Source: Sideroxydans lithotrophicus (GTDB taxonomy: Bacteria > Pseudomonadota > Gammaproteobacteria > Burkholderiales > Gallionellaceae). From it: a DNA stretch of 64,000 nucleotides. The first letter of the stretch is position 1; every line of letters begins with the position of its first letter. The stretch spans positions 1-64,000 of the forward strand of contig DYJI01000003.1 of assembly GCA_020723185.1 (NCBI GenBank), in the 5' to 3' direction. The position numbers were made by a program, and so were the translations under genes. The notes beneath the pieces are model-generated. The model searched no databases and was not told the origin of the DNA. It saw nothing but the letters and a program-made list of their open reading frames with translations. Positions 54,221-63,251 of the stretch are shown here, one piece after another.

Positions 54221-57139
54221 ATGACCCCGCGCGAATTCATAGCGAAGTGGCAAGGCAGCACACTCAACGAACGACAGAGTTATCAGGCGCATTTCGCCGA
54301 CTTGTGCGCGCTGGTTGGTGCCGAGACACCCACCCCAGCCAGTGCGGATAACTACTGTTACGAACGCGGTGTCAGCAAGACCGGCAGCAAGCATGGCTGG
54401 GCGGACGTGTGGAAGCGCGGCCACTTCGCCATCGAATACAAAGCGCCGGACCGCAATCTCGATGCCGCGCTCAAGCAACTGATGACTTACGCGCTGGCGC
54501 TGGACAATCCGCCGCTGCTGGTGGTGTGTGACACGCAGATCATCCAGATACACACCCACTTCACCAACGCGCCCAGCGAAGTGCACACCATCGCGCTGCA
54601 GGACATCAGCGAACCCGCCAACCTCGACAAGCTGCGCTGGCTGTTCACCGACCCCGACAAGTTCCACCCCAAGCGCACCATCTCGCAGATCACCGAAGAA
54701 GCGGCGGGCAAGTTCTCCGACCTCGCGCAATCTCTGAATGCGCGCGGTCATGCACCGCAGGCCGTGGCGCACTTCCTCAACCAATGCCTGTTCTGCCTGT
54801 TCGCCGAAGACGCTGGCCTGCTGCCCGGCAAGCTGTTCGAGCGCCTGCTCGACAAGAGCCAAACCGACCCGGCCAAACTCTCCAGCCGCTTCGAAGAACT
54901 GTTCCGCGCCATGCGTAAAGGTGGCGACTTCGCGCTGGAAGACATCGCATATTTCAACGGTGGACTGTTCGAGCAGGTCGAAGCGCTGCCGTTGGAAGCA
55001 CAGGAGATACAGACCCTGATCGAAGCCTCGCGCCTCGACTGGAGCGGTATCGAGCCTTCCATCTTCGGCACGCTGTTCGAGCGCGGCCTTGACCCGAAGA
55101 AACGCAGCCAGCTCGGCGCGCATTACACCGACCAGCGCTCCATCCTGCGCATCATCGATCCCGTCATCGTCGAACCGCTCACGCAGGAATGGAATGCGGC
55201 TAAGGTGCAGATAGAAAAGCATCTCGCCAAAAGCAAGAAGCACAACGACAAAGCAGAGCGCGAAGCGCAGGCTGTTTTCTACACCTATCTGGAACGGCTC
55301 AAGAACTTCAAGGTGCTCGACCCTGCCTGCGGCAGCGGCAACTTTCTCTACCTCGCCCTGCGCGCGCTGAAAGACCTGGAACACAAAGCCAACCTCGAAG
55401 CCGAACAACTCGGCCTGCATCGTCAGGTCAGCATCGAAGTCTCGCCCGCCAACATCCATGGCATCGAACTCAACGTGTATGCCGCCGAACTTGCGCGCGT
55501 CACCGTGTGGATCGGCGAGATACAGTGGATGCTCAAGAACGGCTACCCCATCCGCCGCGATCCCATCCTGCAACCTCTCAACCATATCGAGAACCGCGAC
55601 GCGCTGATGGAGATGGCGATGCCGCTGGATGCGCCGCCTTCGCCGGATGCTGTGATCGAAGCCGGTTGGCCTACTGTCGATGCCATCGTCGGCAACCCGC
55701 CCTTCCTGGGTGGTTCAAAGATGCGCGGCGAACTGGGCAATCAATACACCGACAGCCTACGCAAGCTCTACGAAGGCCGTGTGCCGGGTGGGGCAGACCT
55801 TGTCACCTACTGGTTCGAGAAAGCGCGGGCGCAAATCGAAGCCGGCAAGTGCCAGCGAGCTGGATTGGTCACAACAAATTCGATACGAGGTGGTGCGAAT
55901 CGCAAGGTGTTGGATAGGGTCCTGGAAACGGCACAGATATTCGATGCTTGGGGCGACGAAGAATGGATCAATGAAGGAGCAGCGGTGCGAGTCTCGCTCG
56001 TGTGCTTTGAAAACAAGAAATCAAGGTATTGTTTGCGTTTGAATGGACGGGATGTAAACATCATTCACGCTGATTTGACAGGTGTAATCGAATGGACTGT
56101 AAACAGCTCCGTTAATAGTCCTTTTAGAGAGTTTGTCGGTAACTACAACGATTTAACTCGGGCTAAATCACTACAGGAAAATATGGGTGTCTGCTTCATG
56201 GGAGCTTCGAAGAAAGCCCCATTTGATATTGACGGCGAGCTTGCGCGGCAATGGCTAAGGTTGCCAAACCCGAACGGCAAACCGAACAGCGAGGTCGTGC
56301 GGCCGCTGTGCAACGCAATGAATATAACTCGTCGGCCATCGGATACATGGATCGTGGATTTCGGTACGAAAATGAGCGAGCAAGACGCTGCGTTGTTTGA
56401 AGCGCCATTTGCTTATGTAGTTGAGCACGTCAAACCGGTTAGTGAAAATAATCGAGATCGAGTGGTAGCACGTAACTGGTGGCGACACGCACGGCCACGA
56501 GTGGAGATGCGTACCGCTCTTGAGCCACTTAAGCGTTTTATTGCTACCCCTGCAGTTTCTAAACATCGACTTTTCGTATTTTTGGATTCAGCTGTATTGC
56601 CAGATCAGGCAACTTTAGCCATCGCTCGTGCTGACGAAGTGACATTCGGTGTCCTTCATTCTCGGATGCATGAACTGTGGGCATTGCGTATGTGTACTTG
56701 GATGGGAGTAGGGAACGATCCTCGCTATACCCCAACCACTACCTTTGAGACATTCCCATTTCCTGAAGGCTTGACACCCAATCTCGCTCCATCCGATTAC
56801 GCAAATGCCGCTGTTGCCGACATCGTCCTCGCTGTACAGAAGCTGAACGAACTCCGTAACAACTGGCTCAACCCGCCCGAATGGAAAGACTGGGTGTGCA
56901 CACCCGAGGAAGAGAAAGCCGGTTTCCCCGCGCGCCCCGTCGCCAAGCCCGGCCACGAGGCCGACCTCAAGAAACGCACCCTCACCAACCTCTACAACGC
57001 CCGCCCCGCCTGGCTGGACAACGCGCACAAGACGCTGGACGCCGCAGTCGCCAAGGCCTACGGCTGGAACGACTACACGGCGGAGATGGCTGATGAGGAG
57101 ATTTTGCGGCGGTTGCTGGCGTTGAATCTGCAGCGTTAG
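54221..57139 (+). CDS. MmeI-like type IIL restriction-modification enzyme (fused nuclease, methyltransferase and specificity domain)
   Basis: The 972-residue protein has an N-terminal PD-ExK nuclease with D62-x9-E72-x-K74 (spacing as in MmeI) and a helical connector (about 150-290). An amino-methyltransferase follows, with motif I DPACGSGNF (367-375) and motif IV NPPF (492-495), then a target-recognition region (about 610-870) and a conserved C-terminal domain. Such enzymes methylate one strand of an asymmetric site and cut at a distance. The ATG at 54221 gives TPREFIAKWQGSTLNERQSYQ, the usual MmeI-family start. Codons about 545-870 are clearly A+T-richer than the rest. No separate methylase or specificity gene is adjacent. 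Confidence 0.92.
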   Translation: MTPREFIAKWQGSTLNERQSYQAHFADLCALVGAETPTPASADNYCYERGVSKTGSKHGWADVWKRGHFAIEYKAPDRNLDAALKQLMTYALALDNPPLLVVCDTQIIQIHTHFTNAPSEVHTIALQDISEPANLDKLRWLFTDPDKFHPKRTISQITEEAAGKFSDLAQSLNARGHAPQAVAHFLNQCLFCLFAEDAGLLPGKLFERLLDKSQTDPAKLSSRFEELFRAMRKGGDFALEDIAYFNGGLFEQVEALPLEAQEIQTLIEASRLDWSGIEPSIFGTLFERGLDPKKRSQLGAHYTDQRSILRIIDPVIVEPLTQEWNAAKVQIEKHLAKSKKHNDKAEREAQAVFYTYLERLKNFKVLDPACGSGNFLYLALRALKDLEHKANLEAEQLGLHRQVSIEVSPANIHGIELNVYAAELARVTVWIGEIQWMLKNGYPIRRDPILQPLNHIENRDALMEMAMPLDAPPSPDAVIEAGWPTVDAIVGNPPFLGGSKMRGELGNQYTDSLRKLYEGRVPGGADLVTYWFEKARAQIEAGKCQRAGLVTTNSIRGGANRKVLDRVLETAQIFDAWGDEEWINEGAAVRVSLVCFENKKSRYCLRLNGRDVNIIHADLTGVIEWTVNSSVNSPFREFVGNYNDLTRAKSLQENMGVCFMGASKKAPFDIDGELARQWLRLPNPNGKPNSEVVRPLCNAMNITRRPSDTWIVDFGTKMSEQDAALFEAPFAYVVEHVKPVSENNRDRVVARNWWRHARPRVEMRTALEPLKRFIATPAVSKHRLFVFLDSAVLPDQATLAIARADEVTFGVLHSRMHELWALRMCTWMGVGNDPRYTPTTTFETFPFPEGLTPNLAPSDYANAAVADIVLAVQKLNELRNNWLNPPEWKDWVCTPEEEKAGFPARPVAKPGHEADLKKRTLTNLYNARPAWLDNAHKTLDAAVAKAYGWNDYTAEMADEEILRRLLALNLQR

Positions 57140-57146
57140 GTGCCGC

Positions 57147-57806
57147 ATGTCAGTAAAGCAGAGCATTGCGAGGTTTATCAAGAAAGCTATTTGGTTTTTT
57201 CCTGCTAGACGTTTTCGAAAGAATACGGCTAAAGCGATTGCTCATATCGAGGAAATCCTCCCGGTTATTGAAAGGCAGTGGTATCAGGCCAATGAACTTG
57301 AACTTGCGAAATACTTAACGCTTTACAACTCGATGTCATTTCTACTATTACTTCACTATGATTTGGCGGTGTTGGCATATGACCATGCAGCCGAAGCGGA
57401 TGAGCGGAAGCAAAATTTATATGCACGTCAGCTTTGCTTACTTATGCACGAAGCGCTGGACGATATACCAAAGGTGTTTGGTGGCTCATTTCGTAATGTG
57501 GCAGCTTCTTTGCCTAATGGCGATGATTACCTTCAGAGGATTTCTGAAGTGTTGAAAATATTGAGCTGCATTCGGAAAGAAAATCACACTCAGATTGCTG
57601 AGATTAGGAATTTCGTTGCAGCTCATCGAGATCATGATTCACTGAGGCAACTTGAAATCATGCGAAAGATTGACAGCCTATGGCTTATGGCAGTCTCGGG
57701 GCAATTTATTGAGTTTTTAGGAAAGATGGCGAATGCAATTACGCCACTATTGCTGGAAATGGGTAAGCCAGCAGTTATCATAAAACACATTGCCAACAGA
57801 GGTTGA
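57147..57806 (+). CDS. unknown protein with HEPN-type R-x5-H motif
   Basis: The 219-residue protein is mostly helical and A+T-rich in codon use compared with neighbours. Near the C-terminus it has AEIRNFVAAHRDHD with R154-N155 and H160, the R-Nx(4-6)-H pattern of HEPN ribonucleases such as AbiU2-like toxins. No membrane helix is certain, although two hydrophobic helices (about 62-78 and 178-205) exist. It starts 7 bases after the restriction gene and is probably co-transcribed. The HEPN assignment rests on one motif and helical content. Confidence 0.6.
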   Translation: MSVKQSIARFIKKAIWFFPARRFRKNTAKAIAHIEEILPVIERQWYQANELELAKYLTLYNSMSFLLLLHYDLAVLAYDHAAEADERKQNLYARQLCLLMHEALDDIPKVFGGSFRNVAASLPNGDDYLQRISEVLKILSCIRKENHTQIAEIRNFVAAHRDHDSLRQLEIMRKIDSLWLMAVSGQFIEFLGKMANAITPLLLEMGKPAVIIKHIANRG

Positions 57807-57814
57807 TTGTCAGA

Positions 57815-57874
57815 GCGCCGGTTGTTTTCAGGTTTTCTATACGGCGCAATGCGCTTCGCATATTGACGCCCTAC
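57815..57874 (+). repeat. REP-like palindromic element, copy A (5'-truncated)
   Basis: It shares its core GCGCCGG.TGTTTTCAG and 34 of the last 35 bases (57841-57875, ending ATTGACGCCCTACA) with copy B at 58098-58175. The left arm GTAGGGCGCATTAAGCG is missing. It begins 8 bases after the HEPN-like gene's stop. Confidence 0.85.
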
Positions 57875-57978
57875 AAGGGCCACCTTACGCGGATTGAGAT
57901 TAAGACATAATCCGGCCTGTTTTTGTCCTGATGAAATGCGGAGACTTTCACCACTCCAATAATTGATGAGGTGGTGTG

Positions 57979-58101
57979 ATGTTGATGATGAACGAGTGGT
58001 TCTACAGGGCGCTGGAACTGCTGACTTACAACCCGGTATTGCAGTTGCTGGTTGCGGGTGTTTTGCTGATTTATTTTGTTAGGGCAGTGCGCTGGTGGTA
58101 G
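57979..58101 (+). CDS. 40-residue single-pass membrane microprotein
   Basis: The frame starts at an ATG after GAGGTGGTGTG and encodes 40 residues: a polar start MLMMNEWFYRALELLTYNP, a hydrophobic helix (about 20-34, VLQLLVAGVLLIYFV) and a basic-aromatic end RAVRWW. The tryptophan/arginine flanks are typical of a real membrane anchor. ATGs at 57985 and 57988 are alternative starts. Its TAG stop lies inside the first bases of palindromic element B. No homologue is recalled; coding status is inferred from composition and ribosome-binding site. Confidence 0.5.
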   Translation: MLMMNEWFYRALELLTYNPVLQLLVAGVLLIYFVRAVRWW

Positions 58102-58175
58102 GGCGCATTAAGCGCGTAATGCGCCGGATGTTTTCAGCCATACGGCGCAATGCGCTTCGCTTATTGACGCCCTAC
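58098..58175 (+). repeat. REP-like palindromic element, copy B (complete)
   Basis: The 78 bases run from GTAGGGCGCATTAAGCG to TTATTGACGCCCTAC. The two arms are imperfect inverted repeats (GTAGGGCG...TGCGCCG against CGGCGCAATGCG...CGCCCTAC) around a TGTTTTCAGCC centre. Comparable GTAGGGCG-type elements are dispersed in many proteobacterial genomes. Confidence 0.88.
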
Positions 58176-58202
58176 AGTGGAGGCGTTCCATTTGGAGGGG
58201 TT

Positions 58203-59039
58203 ATGGAATCTGCGATACAGCAAGCATTGGACGGTATCGAATCCGATCATAACGTCCGCATCCTTTACGCCTGCGAATCCGGCAGTCGCGGCTGGGGCTT
58301 CGCTTCGGCGGATAGCGATTGGGATGTGCGCTTCATCTACTGCCATCCGCGCGACTGGTATCTGTCGGTGGAGGAGGGACGCGATGTGATCGAGTTGCCC
58401 ATCGATGATCTGCTGGATGTGAACGGCTGGGATTTGCGCAAGGCGCTGCGTTTGATGAAGAAGTCGAACCCGGTGCTGCTGGAGTGGCTGTCTTCGCCCA
58501 TTGTGTATCGGGAGGATGAGGCATCTGTTTCCGCGTTGCGCGCACTGGCTCGCGATTTCTACCAGCCGACAGCCTGCCTGCATCACTATCTGCACATGGC
58601 GAAGGGCAACTTCCGCGAATATCTGCAAGGTGAGACGGTGTGGCTGAAGAAGTATTTTTATGTGCTGCGACCGGTGCTGGCTTGTTTGTGGATCGAGCGC
58701 GGCCTGGGAGTGGTGCCTATGGTGTTCGATGAGCTGGTCGAAGGTGTGGTGGATGAAGCTGAGTTGAAGGCTGCCATTGCGCATTTGATCGAACTGAAAA
58801 GGTCGGCAGCAGAACTTGAAAACGGGCCGCGCATGCCTGCCGTCCACGAATTTCTGGTGCGGGAGATCGCACGGCTGGAGTCAGTGGCCTCAGCGATGCC
58901 GAAACGGCCTGTTTCTGCAGACTTGCTCGATGAGATGAATCGTTGTTTCAGGCGTGTGCTGATGGATACGATGGACGCAGGCGATATCGAGTTCGATCCG
59001 CCAAGGTCGCGTGATCTGGCGCGTCCGGCTTATTTTTGA
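58203..59039 (+). CDS. RlaP-like nucleotidyltransferase
   Basis: The 278-residue protein has a Pol-beta-type active site ESGSRGWGFASADSDWDVRF (G-S-x3-G-x5-S-D-x-D) and the downstream YLHMAKGNFREYL and WLKKYFYVLRPVLACLWIE blocks of the RlaP/PF10127 family, linked to RNA repair clusters in other bacteria. The ATG at 58203 follows GGAGGGG. It stands alone downstream of element B. The substrate is unknown. Confidence 0.85.
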   Translation: MESAIQQALDGIESDHNVRILYACESGSRGWGFASADSDWDVRFIYCHPRDWYLSVEEGRDVIELPIDDLLDVNGWDLRKALRLMKKSNPVLLEWLSSPIVYREDEASVSALRALARDFYQPTACLHHYLHMAKGNFREYLQGETVWLKKYFYVLRPVLACLWIERGLGVVPMVFDELVEGVVDEAELKAAIAHLIELKRSAAELENGPRMPAVHEFLVREIARLESVASAMPKRPVSADLLDEMNRCFRRVLMDTMDAGDIEFDPPRSRDLARPAYF

Positions 59040-59192
59040 AATATTGCGGGGCTGCCTAGCCTCTCACACCGGCCCTCTCCTGTAGCAAGAGCGGGGCGTG
59101 CTTTCCCTTGTGCTGCAAGTATAGTCAGAGTGATGTTCGTAGTGCTGAACGGGTAGAATGTGCGCCGGGTAACGGTGCTGGAAAGTCTGAAG

Positions 59193-60683
59193 ATGTCGAA
59201 CAAGAAAGTGGATGTGTTGCTGGTCGGGGCGGGGGTGATGAGCGCAACGCTGGGCAAGTTGCTGGCGCAGCTCGATCCTTCGCTCAAGATCATGATGGTG
59301 GAGCGCTTGTCCAAGGTGGCGAACGAGAGTTCGCACGGACTGAACAACGCGGGCACCGGGCACGCCGGCTATTGCGAGCTGAACTACACGCCGCAGCAGG
59401 CGGACGGCAGCGTCAGCATCAGGCGCGCGCTGGAGATCAATGCGGCATACGAGGTGTCGTTGCAGTTCTGGTCTTATCTGGTCGACCAGGGTTTGTTGCC
59501 GACGCCGGAGAAGTTCATCAATCCCGTGTATCACCAGAGTTTCGTGCGCGGCAAGGCGGATGTCGAATTCCTGCGCAAGCGCTATGCAGCGCTGCACACG
59601 CACCACTTGTTCGAGGAGATGGAGTTCAGCGACGATCCGGCGGTGCTGCGCGAGTGGATGCCGCTGGTGATGCAGGGGCGCGACGACAAGGAGCCGGTGG
59701 CGGCGACGCAGGTGAAGCATGGAACCGATGTGGATTTCGGCTTCCTCACGCGCAAGCTGGTGAAGGCGCTGCTCAAGCTGCCCAACTTCGAGCTGAAGCT
59801 GAACAACACCATCACCGGTCTCAAGCAGCAAGACGACGGGCGCTGGCATGTGCGCGTGAAGGATACGCACGACGAAAAGACGCGCACCGTCGAGGCGGGC
59901 TTCGTGTTCCTCGGCGCGGGCGGCGGCGCGCTGCCGCTGCTGCAGAAATCCGGCATCCCTGAGGCCAGGGGCTACGGCGGTTTCCCGGTCAGCGGCCAGT
60001 GGCTGATCTGCCACGACCCGAAGATCGTGCGCCAGCATACGACCAAGGTGTATGGCAAGGCGGCGGTGGGCGCGCCGCCGATGTCGGTGCCGCATCTGGA
60101 TGCGCGCATCCTGGGCGGTGAATCGGTGTTGCTGTTCGGGCCGTTCGCCAGCATCACCACCAAGTTCCTCAAGGAAGGTTCGATCTTTGACCTGTTCGGT
60201 TCGCTCAAGTCGGGCAACTTCAAACCCATGCTGTCGGTGGCGCGCGACAACTTGCCGCTGATGCGCTACCTGATCGGCGAGGCGCTGAAATCGCACAAGG
60301 ATCGCGTCGAGGCCTTGCGCGATTTCTTCGGCAATGCGCGCGAGAACGGCTGGGAGCTGGCCTCGGCCGGGCAGCGCGTGCAGATCATCAAGAACTGCGA
60401 CAAGAAAGGCGGCAGGCTGGAGTTCGGCACCGAGATCGTGACGGCCAAGGACGGCACGCTGGCCACCTTGTTGGGGGCTTCGCCCGGTGCCTCGACCTCG
60501 GTGCAGGCCATGATCGAAGTGATCGAGCGTTGTTTCAAAGCGCGCATGAAGAGCGCAGAATGGCAATGCAAGATGCGCGAGATGATCCCGTCCTATGGTG
60601 TTTCGCTGGATGACGATGTGCCGCTGCTGCATGCAGTGCGCAAGCGCACGCTGGAGACTTTGCGGCTGGAGCGCATGGGTTAG
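59193..60683 (+). CDS. mqo: malate:quinone oxidoreductase
   Basis: The 496-residue FAD enzyme oxidises malate and reduces quinone at the membrane. The FAD loop VLLVGAGVMSATLG, ESSHGLNNAGTGHAGYCELNY and the C-terminal GASPGASTSVQAM match Mqo. The ATG at 59193 gives the normal start SNKKVDVLLVG. It is followed by maeB, so two malate-using enzymes are adjacent. Confidence 0.95.
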   Translation: MSNKKVDVLLVGAGVMSATLGKLLAQLDPSLKIMMVERLSKVANESSHGLNNAGTGHAGYCELNYTPQQADGSVSIRRALEINAAYEVSLQFWSYLVDQGLLPTPEKFINPVYHQSFVRGKADVEFLRKRYAALHTHHLFEEMEFSDDPAVLREWMPLVMQGRDDKEPVAATQVKHGTDVDFGFLTRKLVKALLKLPNFELKLNNTITGLKQQDDGRWHVRVKDTHDEKTRTVEAGFVFLGAGGGALPLLQKSGIPEARGYGGFPVSGQWLICHDPKIVRQHTTKVYGKAAVGAPPMSVPHLDARILGGESVLLFGPFASITTKFLKEGSIFDLFGSLKSGNFKPMLSVARDNLPLMRYLIGEALKSHKDRVEALRDFFGNARENGWELASAGQRVQIIKNCDKKGGRLEFGTEIVTAKDGTLATLLGASPGASTSVQAMIEVIERCFKARMKSAEWQCKMREMIPSYGVSLDDDVPLLHAVRKRTLETLRLERMG

Positions 60684-60734
60684 TACGGCGGGGGCGGGAC
60701 GACCCCGGTGAGGTGCCTGAATAGCGAGGTCAGT

Positions 60735-63011
60735 ATGGATGAGCAGATACGCGAAGCCGCATTGAAATACCATCGCCAGTCTCCGGCGGGCAAGATCACC
60801 GTGCAAGCCAGCAAGCCCTTGCATACGGCGCGCGATCTGGCGCTGGCCTATTCGCCCGGTGTGGCGGCGGCCTGCGAAGAGATCGTGCGCGACCCGGCCG
60901 AGGTGCGCAGCCTCACCGCGCGCGGCAACCTGGTGGCGGTCATCAGCAACGGTACGGCTGTGCTGGGGCTGGGCAACATCGGGCCGCTGGCCTCCAAGCC
61001 GGTGATGGAAGGCAAGGGCGTGCTGTTCAAGAAGTTCGCCGGTATAGATGTGTTCGATATCGAGATCGCCGAGAACGACCCGGACAAGCTGGTCGACATC
61101 ATCGCCGCGCTGGAACCCACCTTCGGCGGCATCAATCTGGAAGACATCAAGGCGCCCGAGTGTTTCTACATCGAGCGCAAGTTGCGCGAGCGCATGCACA
61201 TCCCGGTATTCCACGACGACCAGCACGGCACGGCCATCATCGTCGGCGCAGCGCTGCTGAACGGCCTGGCGGTGGTGGGCAAGAAGATCGAGGAGGTGAA
61301 GCTGGTGGCGAGCGGCGCGGGTGCGGCGGCGCTGGCCTGTCTGGACATGCTGGTCAGCCTGGGCGTGAAGATGGAGAACATCATCGTCACCGATATCAAG
61401 GGCGTGGTGTATCAGGGGCGCATCGAGGAGATGGACGACAACAAGGCACGTTATGCGCGCGACATCCCGCAGCGCAAACTGGCCGAAGTCATCGCCGGGG
61501 CGGATGTGTTCCTCGGGCTGTCGGCGGGCGGTGTGCTCAAGCCGGAGATGGTGCAGCAGATGGCGGTGCGACCGCTGATCTTCGCGCTGGCCAATCCGAC
61601 CCCGGAGATATTGCCTGCGCTGGCGCTGGAGGCGCGTCCGGACGCGATCCTGGCGACCGGCCGCTCCGACTATCCGAACCAGGTCAACAATGTGCTGTGC
61701 TTCCCCTACATTTTCCGGGGCGCGCTGGATGTGGGTGCGACGGCCATCAATGAGGCGATGAAACTGGCTGCGGTGCATGCCATCGCCGAGCTGGCACGGG
61801 CCGAACAGTCAGACGAAGTGGCGGCGGTGTACGGCGACGAGAATCTGTGTTTCGGTGAGCATTACCTGATCCCCAAGCCGTTCGATCCGCGCCTGATCTA
61901 CAAGGTCGCGCCGGCGGTGGCGCAGGCGGCGATGGAGAGCGGCGTGGCGACGCGCCCCATCGCGGATATGCGCGCCTATATCGAACATCTGTCGGGGTTC
62001 GTCTATCACTCGACCCTGTTGATGAAGCCGGTGTTCGATCTGGCGAAGAAGACCAGGCATCGCCTGGCATATGCCGAAGGCGAGGACGAGCGCGTGCTGC
62101 ATGCGGTGCAGACCGTGGTGGACGAGGGGCTGGCACAGCCGATACTGGTCGGCAGGCCGGACGTGATCGCCGCGCGCATCGAGCGGCTGGGGTTGCGCAT
62201 CCGCGCCGGACAGGATTTCGAGCTGGTCGATCCGAACGACGATCCGCGCTACCGCGAATACTGGACGGAATACCACCGTCTGCGCGCGCGCGACGGTGTG
62301 ACGCCCGAGGTCGCCAAGCGCGAGATGCACCGGCGCAGCACGCTGATCGCCGCCATGCTGGTGCATATGGGGGCGGCGGATGCCATGCTGTGCGGCACGG
62401 TGGACCAGCCGCTCTACCATCTGCGTTTCATCGACGAGGTGATCGGCCATCGCCCCGGCAGCAGCGTGTATGGCGCGATGAACATCCTGCTGTTGCCCAA
62501 GCACACGCTGTTCATCTGCGATACGCACGTGAACCTGGATCCGACCGCCGAGCAACTGGCGGAGTTGACCATGCTGGCGGCGGAAGAGGTGAGTTACTTC
62601 GGACTGACGCCCAGGGTGGCGCTGCTTTCGCATTCCAATTTCGGCAGCCACGACGATGCCTCGGCGCGCAAGATGGCGCACACGCGCACCTTGCTGGCGA
62701 AGTTGGCACCGGAACTGGAGGTGGAGGGCGAGATGCACGGCGATACGGCCCTGTCGGAAAAGATACGCGCGCAGCTGTTCCCCGAGGCGAAACTGAAGGG
62801 ACAGGCCAATCTGCTGGTGATGCCCAATCTGGATGCGGCCAATATCGCCTACAATCTGCTCAAGATGACTGCGGGCGACGGCATCACCATCGGCAGCATC
62901 TTGTTGGGTGCTGACAAATCCGCACATATCCTCACGGCGACTGCGACCACGCGCCGTATCGTGAACATGAGTGCGCTGACTGTCGCCGGCGTGAAAACCA
63001 GGAGTGAATGA
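60735..63011 (+). CDS. maeB: NADP-dependent malic enzyme with phosphotransacetylase-like C-terminal domain
   Basis: The 758-residue protein has a malic-enzyme domain (1-430, with [50 protein letters not shown]) and a PTA-like domain (about 435-758) that in MaeB is regulatory and binds acetyl-CoA. It decarboxylates malate to pyruvate with NADPH formation. The stop overlaps the following small gene by four bases. Confidence 0.95.
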   Translation: MDEQIREAALKYHRQSPAGKITVQASKPLHTARDLALAYSPGVAAACEEIVRDPAEVRSLTARGNLVAVISNGTAVLGLGNIGPLASKPVMEGKGVLFKKFAGIDVFDIEIAENDPDKLVDIIAALEPTFGGINLEDIKAPECFYIERKLRERMHIPVFHDDQHGTAIIVGAALLNGLAVVGKKIEEVKLVASGAGAAALACLDMLVSLGVKMENIIVTDIKGVVYQGRIEEMDDNKARYARDIPQRKLAEVIAGADVFLGLSAGGVLKPEMVQQMAVRPLIFALANPTPEILPALALEARPDAILATGRSDYPNQVNNVLCFPYIFRGALDVGATAINEAMKLAAVHAIAELARAEQSDEVAAVYGDENLCFGEHYLIPKPFDPRLIYKVAPAVAQAAMESGVATRPIADMRAYIEHLSGFVYHSTLLMKPVFDLAKKTRHRLAYAEGEDERVLHAVQTVVDEGLAQPILVGRPDVIAARIERLGLRIRAGQDFELVDPNDDPRYREYWTEYHRLRARDGVTPEVAKREMHRRSTLIAAMLVHMGAADAMLCGTVDQPLYHLRFIDEVIGHRPGSSVYGAMNILLLPKHTLFICDTHVNLDPTAEQLAELTMLAAEEVSYFGLTPRVALLSHSNFGSHDDASARKMAHTRTLLAKLAPELEVEGEMHGDTALSEKIRAQLFPEAKLKGQANLLVMPNLDAANIAYNLLKMTAGDGITIGSILLGADKSAHILTATATTRRIVNMSALTVAGVKTRSE

Positions 63012-63247
63012 TGGACAAACAGGAAGTTGAACTGCTGAGCAAAGAGGTCGAATTGTTGATGGCCGAACGTACCCGTCTGTTGCGCGTGGTGGGCGCGGCG
63101 GCGGTGCTGGTGGCGAATGCGGATGCGATGCGCTTGCAGCCGCAGGCGGTAGATGCTGCCGAAGTGCTATCCGAGATGCTCAACGCGCTTCCCGAGGAGA
63201 CTTTGCAGGACGCACTGGAATCCGTTAAGGCGCATTCGGCGGCTTGA
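63008..63247 (+). CDS. small protein of unknown function
   Basis: The 79-residue protein starts with a charged amphipathic helix (KQEVELLSKEVELLMAERTR), then a short apolar stretch (RVVGAAAVLVANADAM) and an acidic helical end. Its ATG overlaps the maeB stop, so it is translated with maeB, and the patatin gene follows 4 bases later. No family was recognised. Confidence 0.7.
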   Translation: MMDKQEVELLSKEVELLMAERTRLLRVVGAAAVLVANADAMRLQPQAVDAAEVLSEMLNALPEETLQDALESVKAHSAA

Positions 63248-63251
63248 ATCC

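Noticed and set aside
54170-55585. A 471-codon minus-strand frame opposite the restriction gene
   Set aside because: It lies entirely opposite the nuclease-methylase coding sequence, whose motifs are intact. No ribosome-binding site or recognisable domain.
57807-58202. CRISPR array in the repeat-containing gap of the island
   Set aside because: There are only two related elements about 284 bases apart, palindromic and of unequal length, with a coding frame between them. No regular spacers.
59064-61778. A 904-codon open frame on the minus strand across mqo and maeB
   Set aside because: It is the shadow of two well-supported plus-strand genes in G+C-rich DNA. The translation is His/Arg/Gln-rich with no domain.
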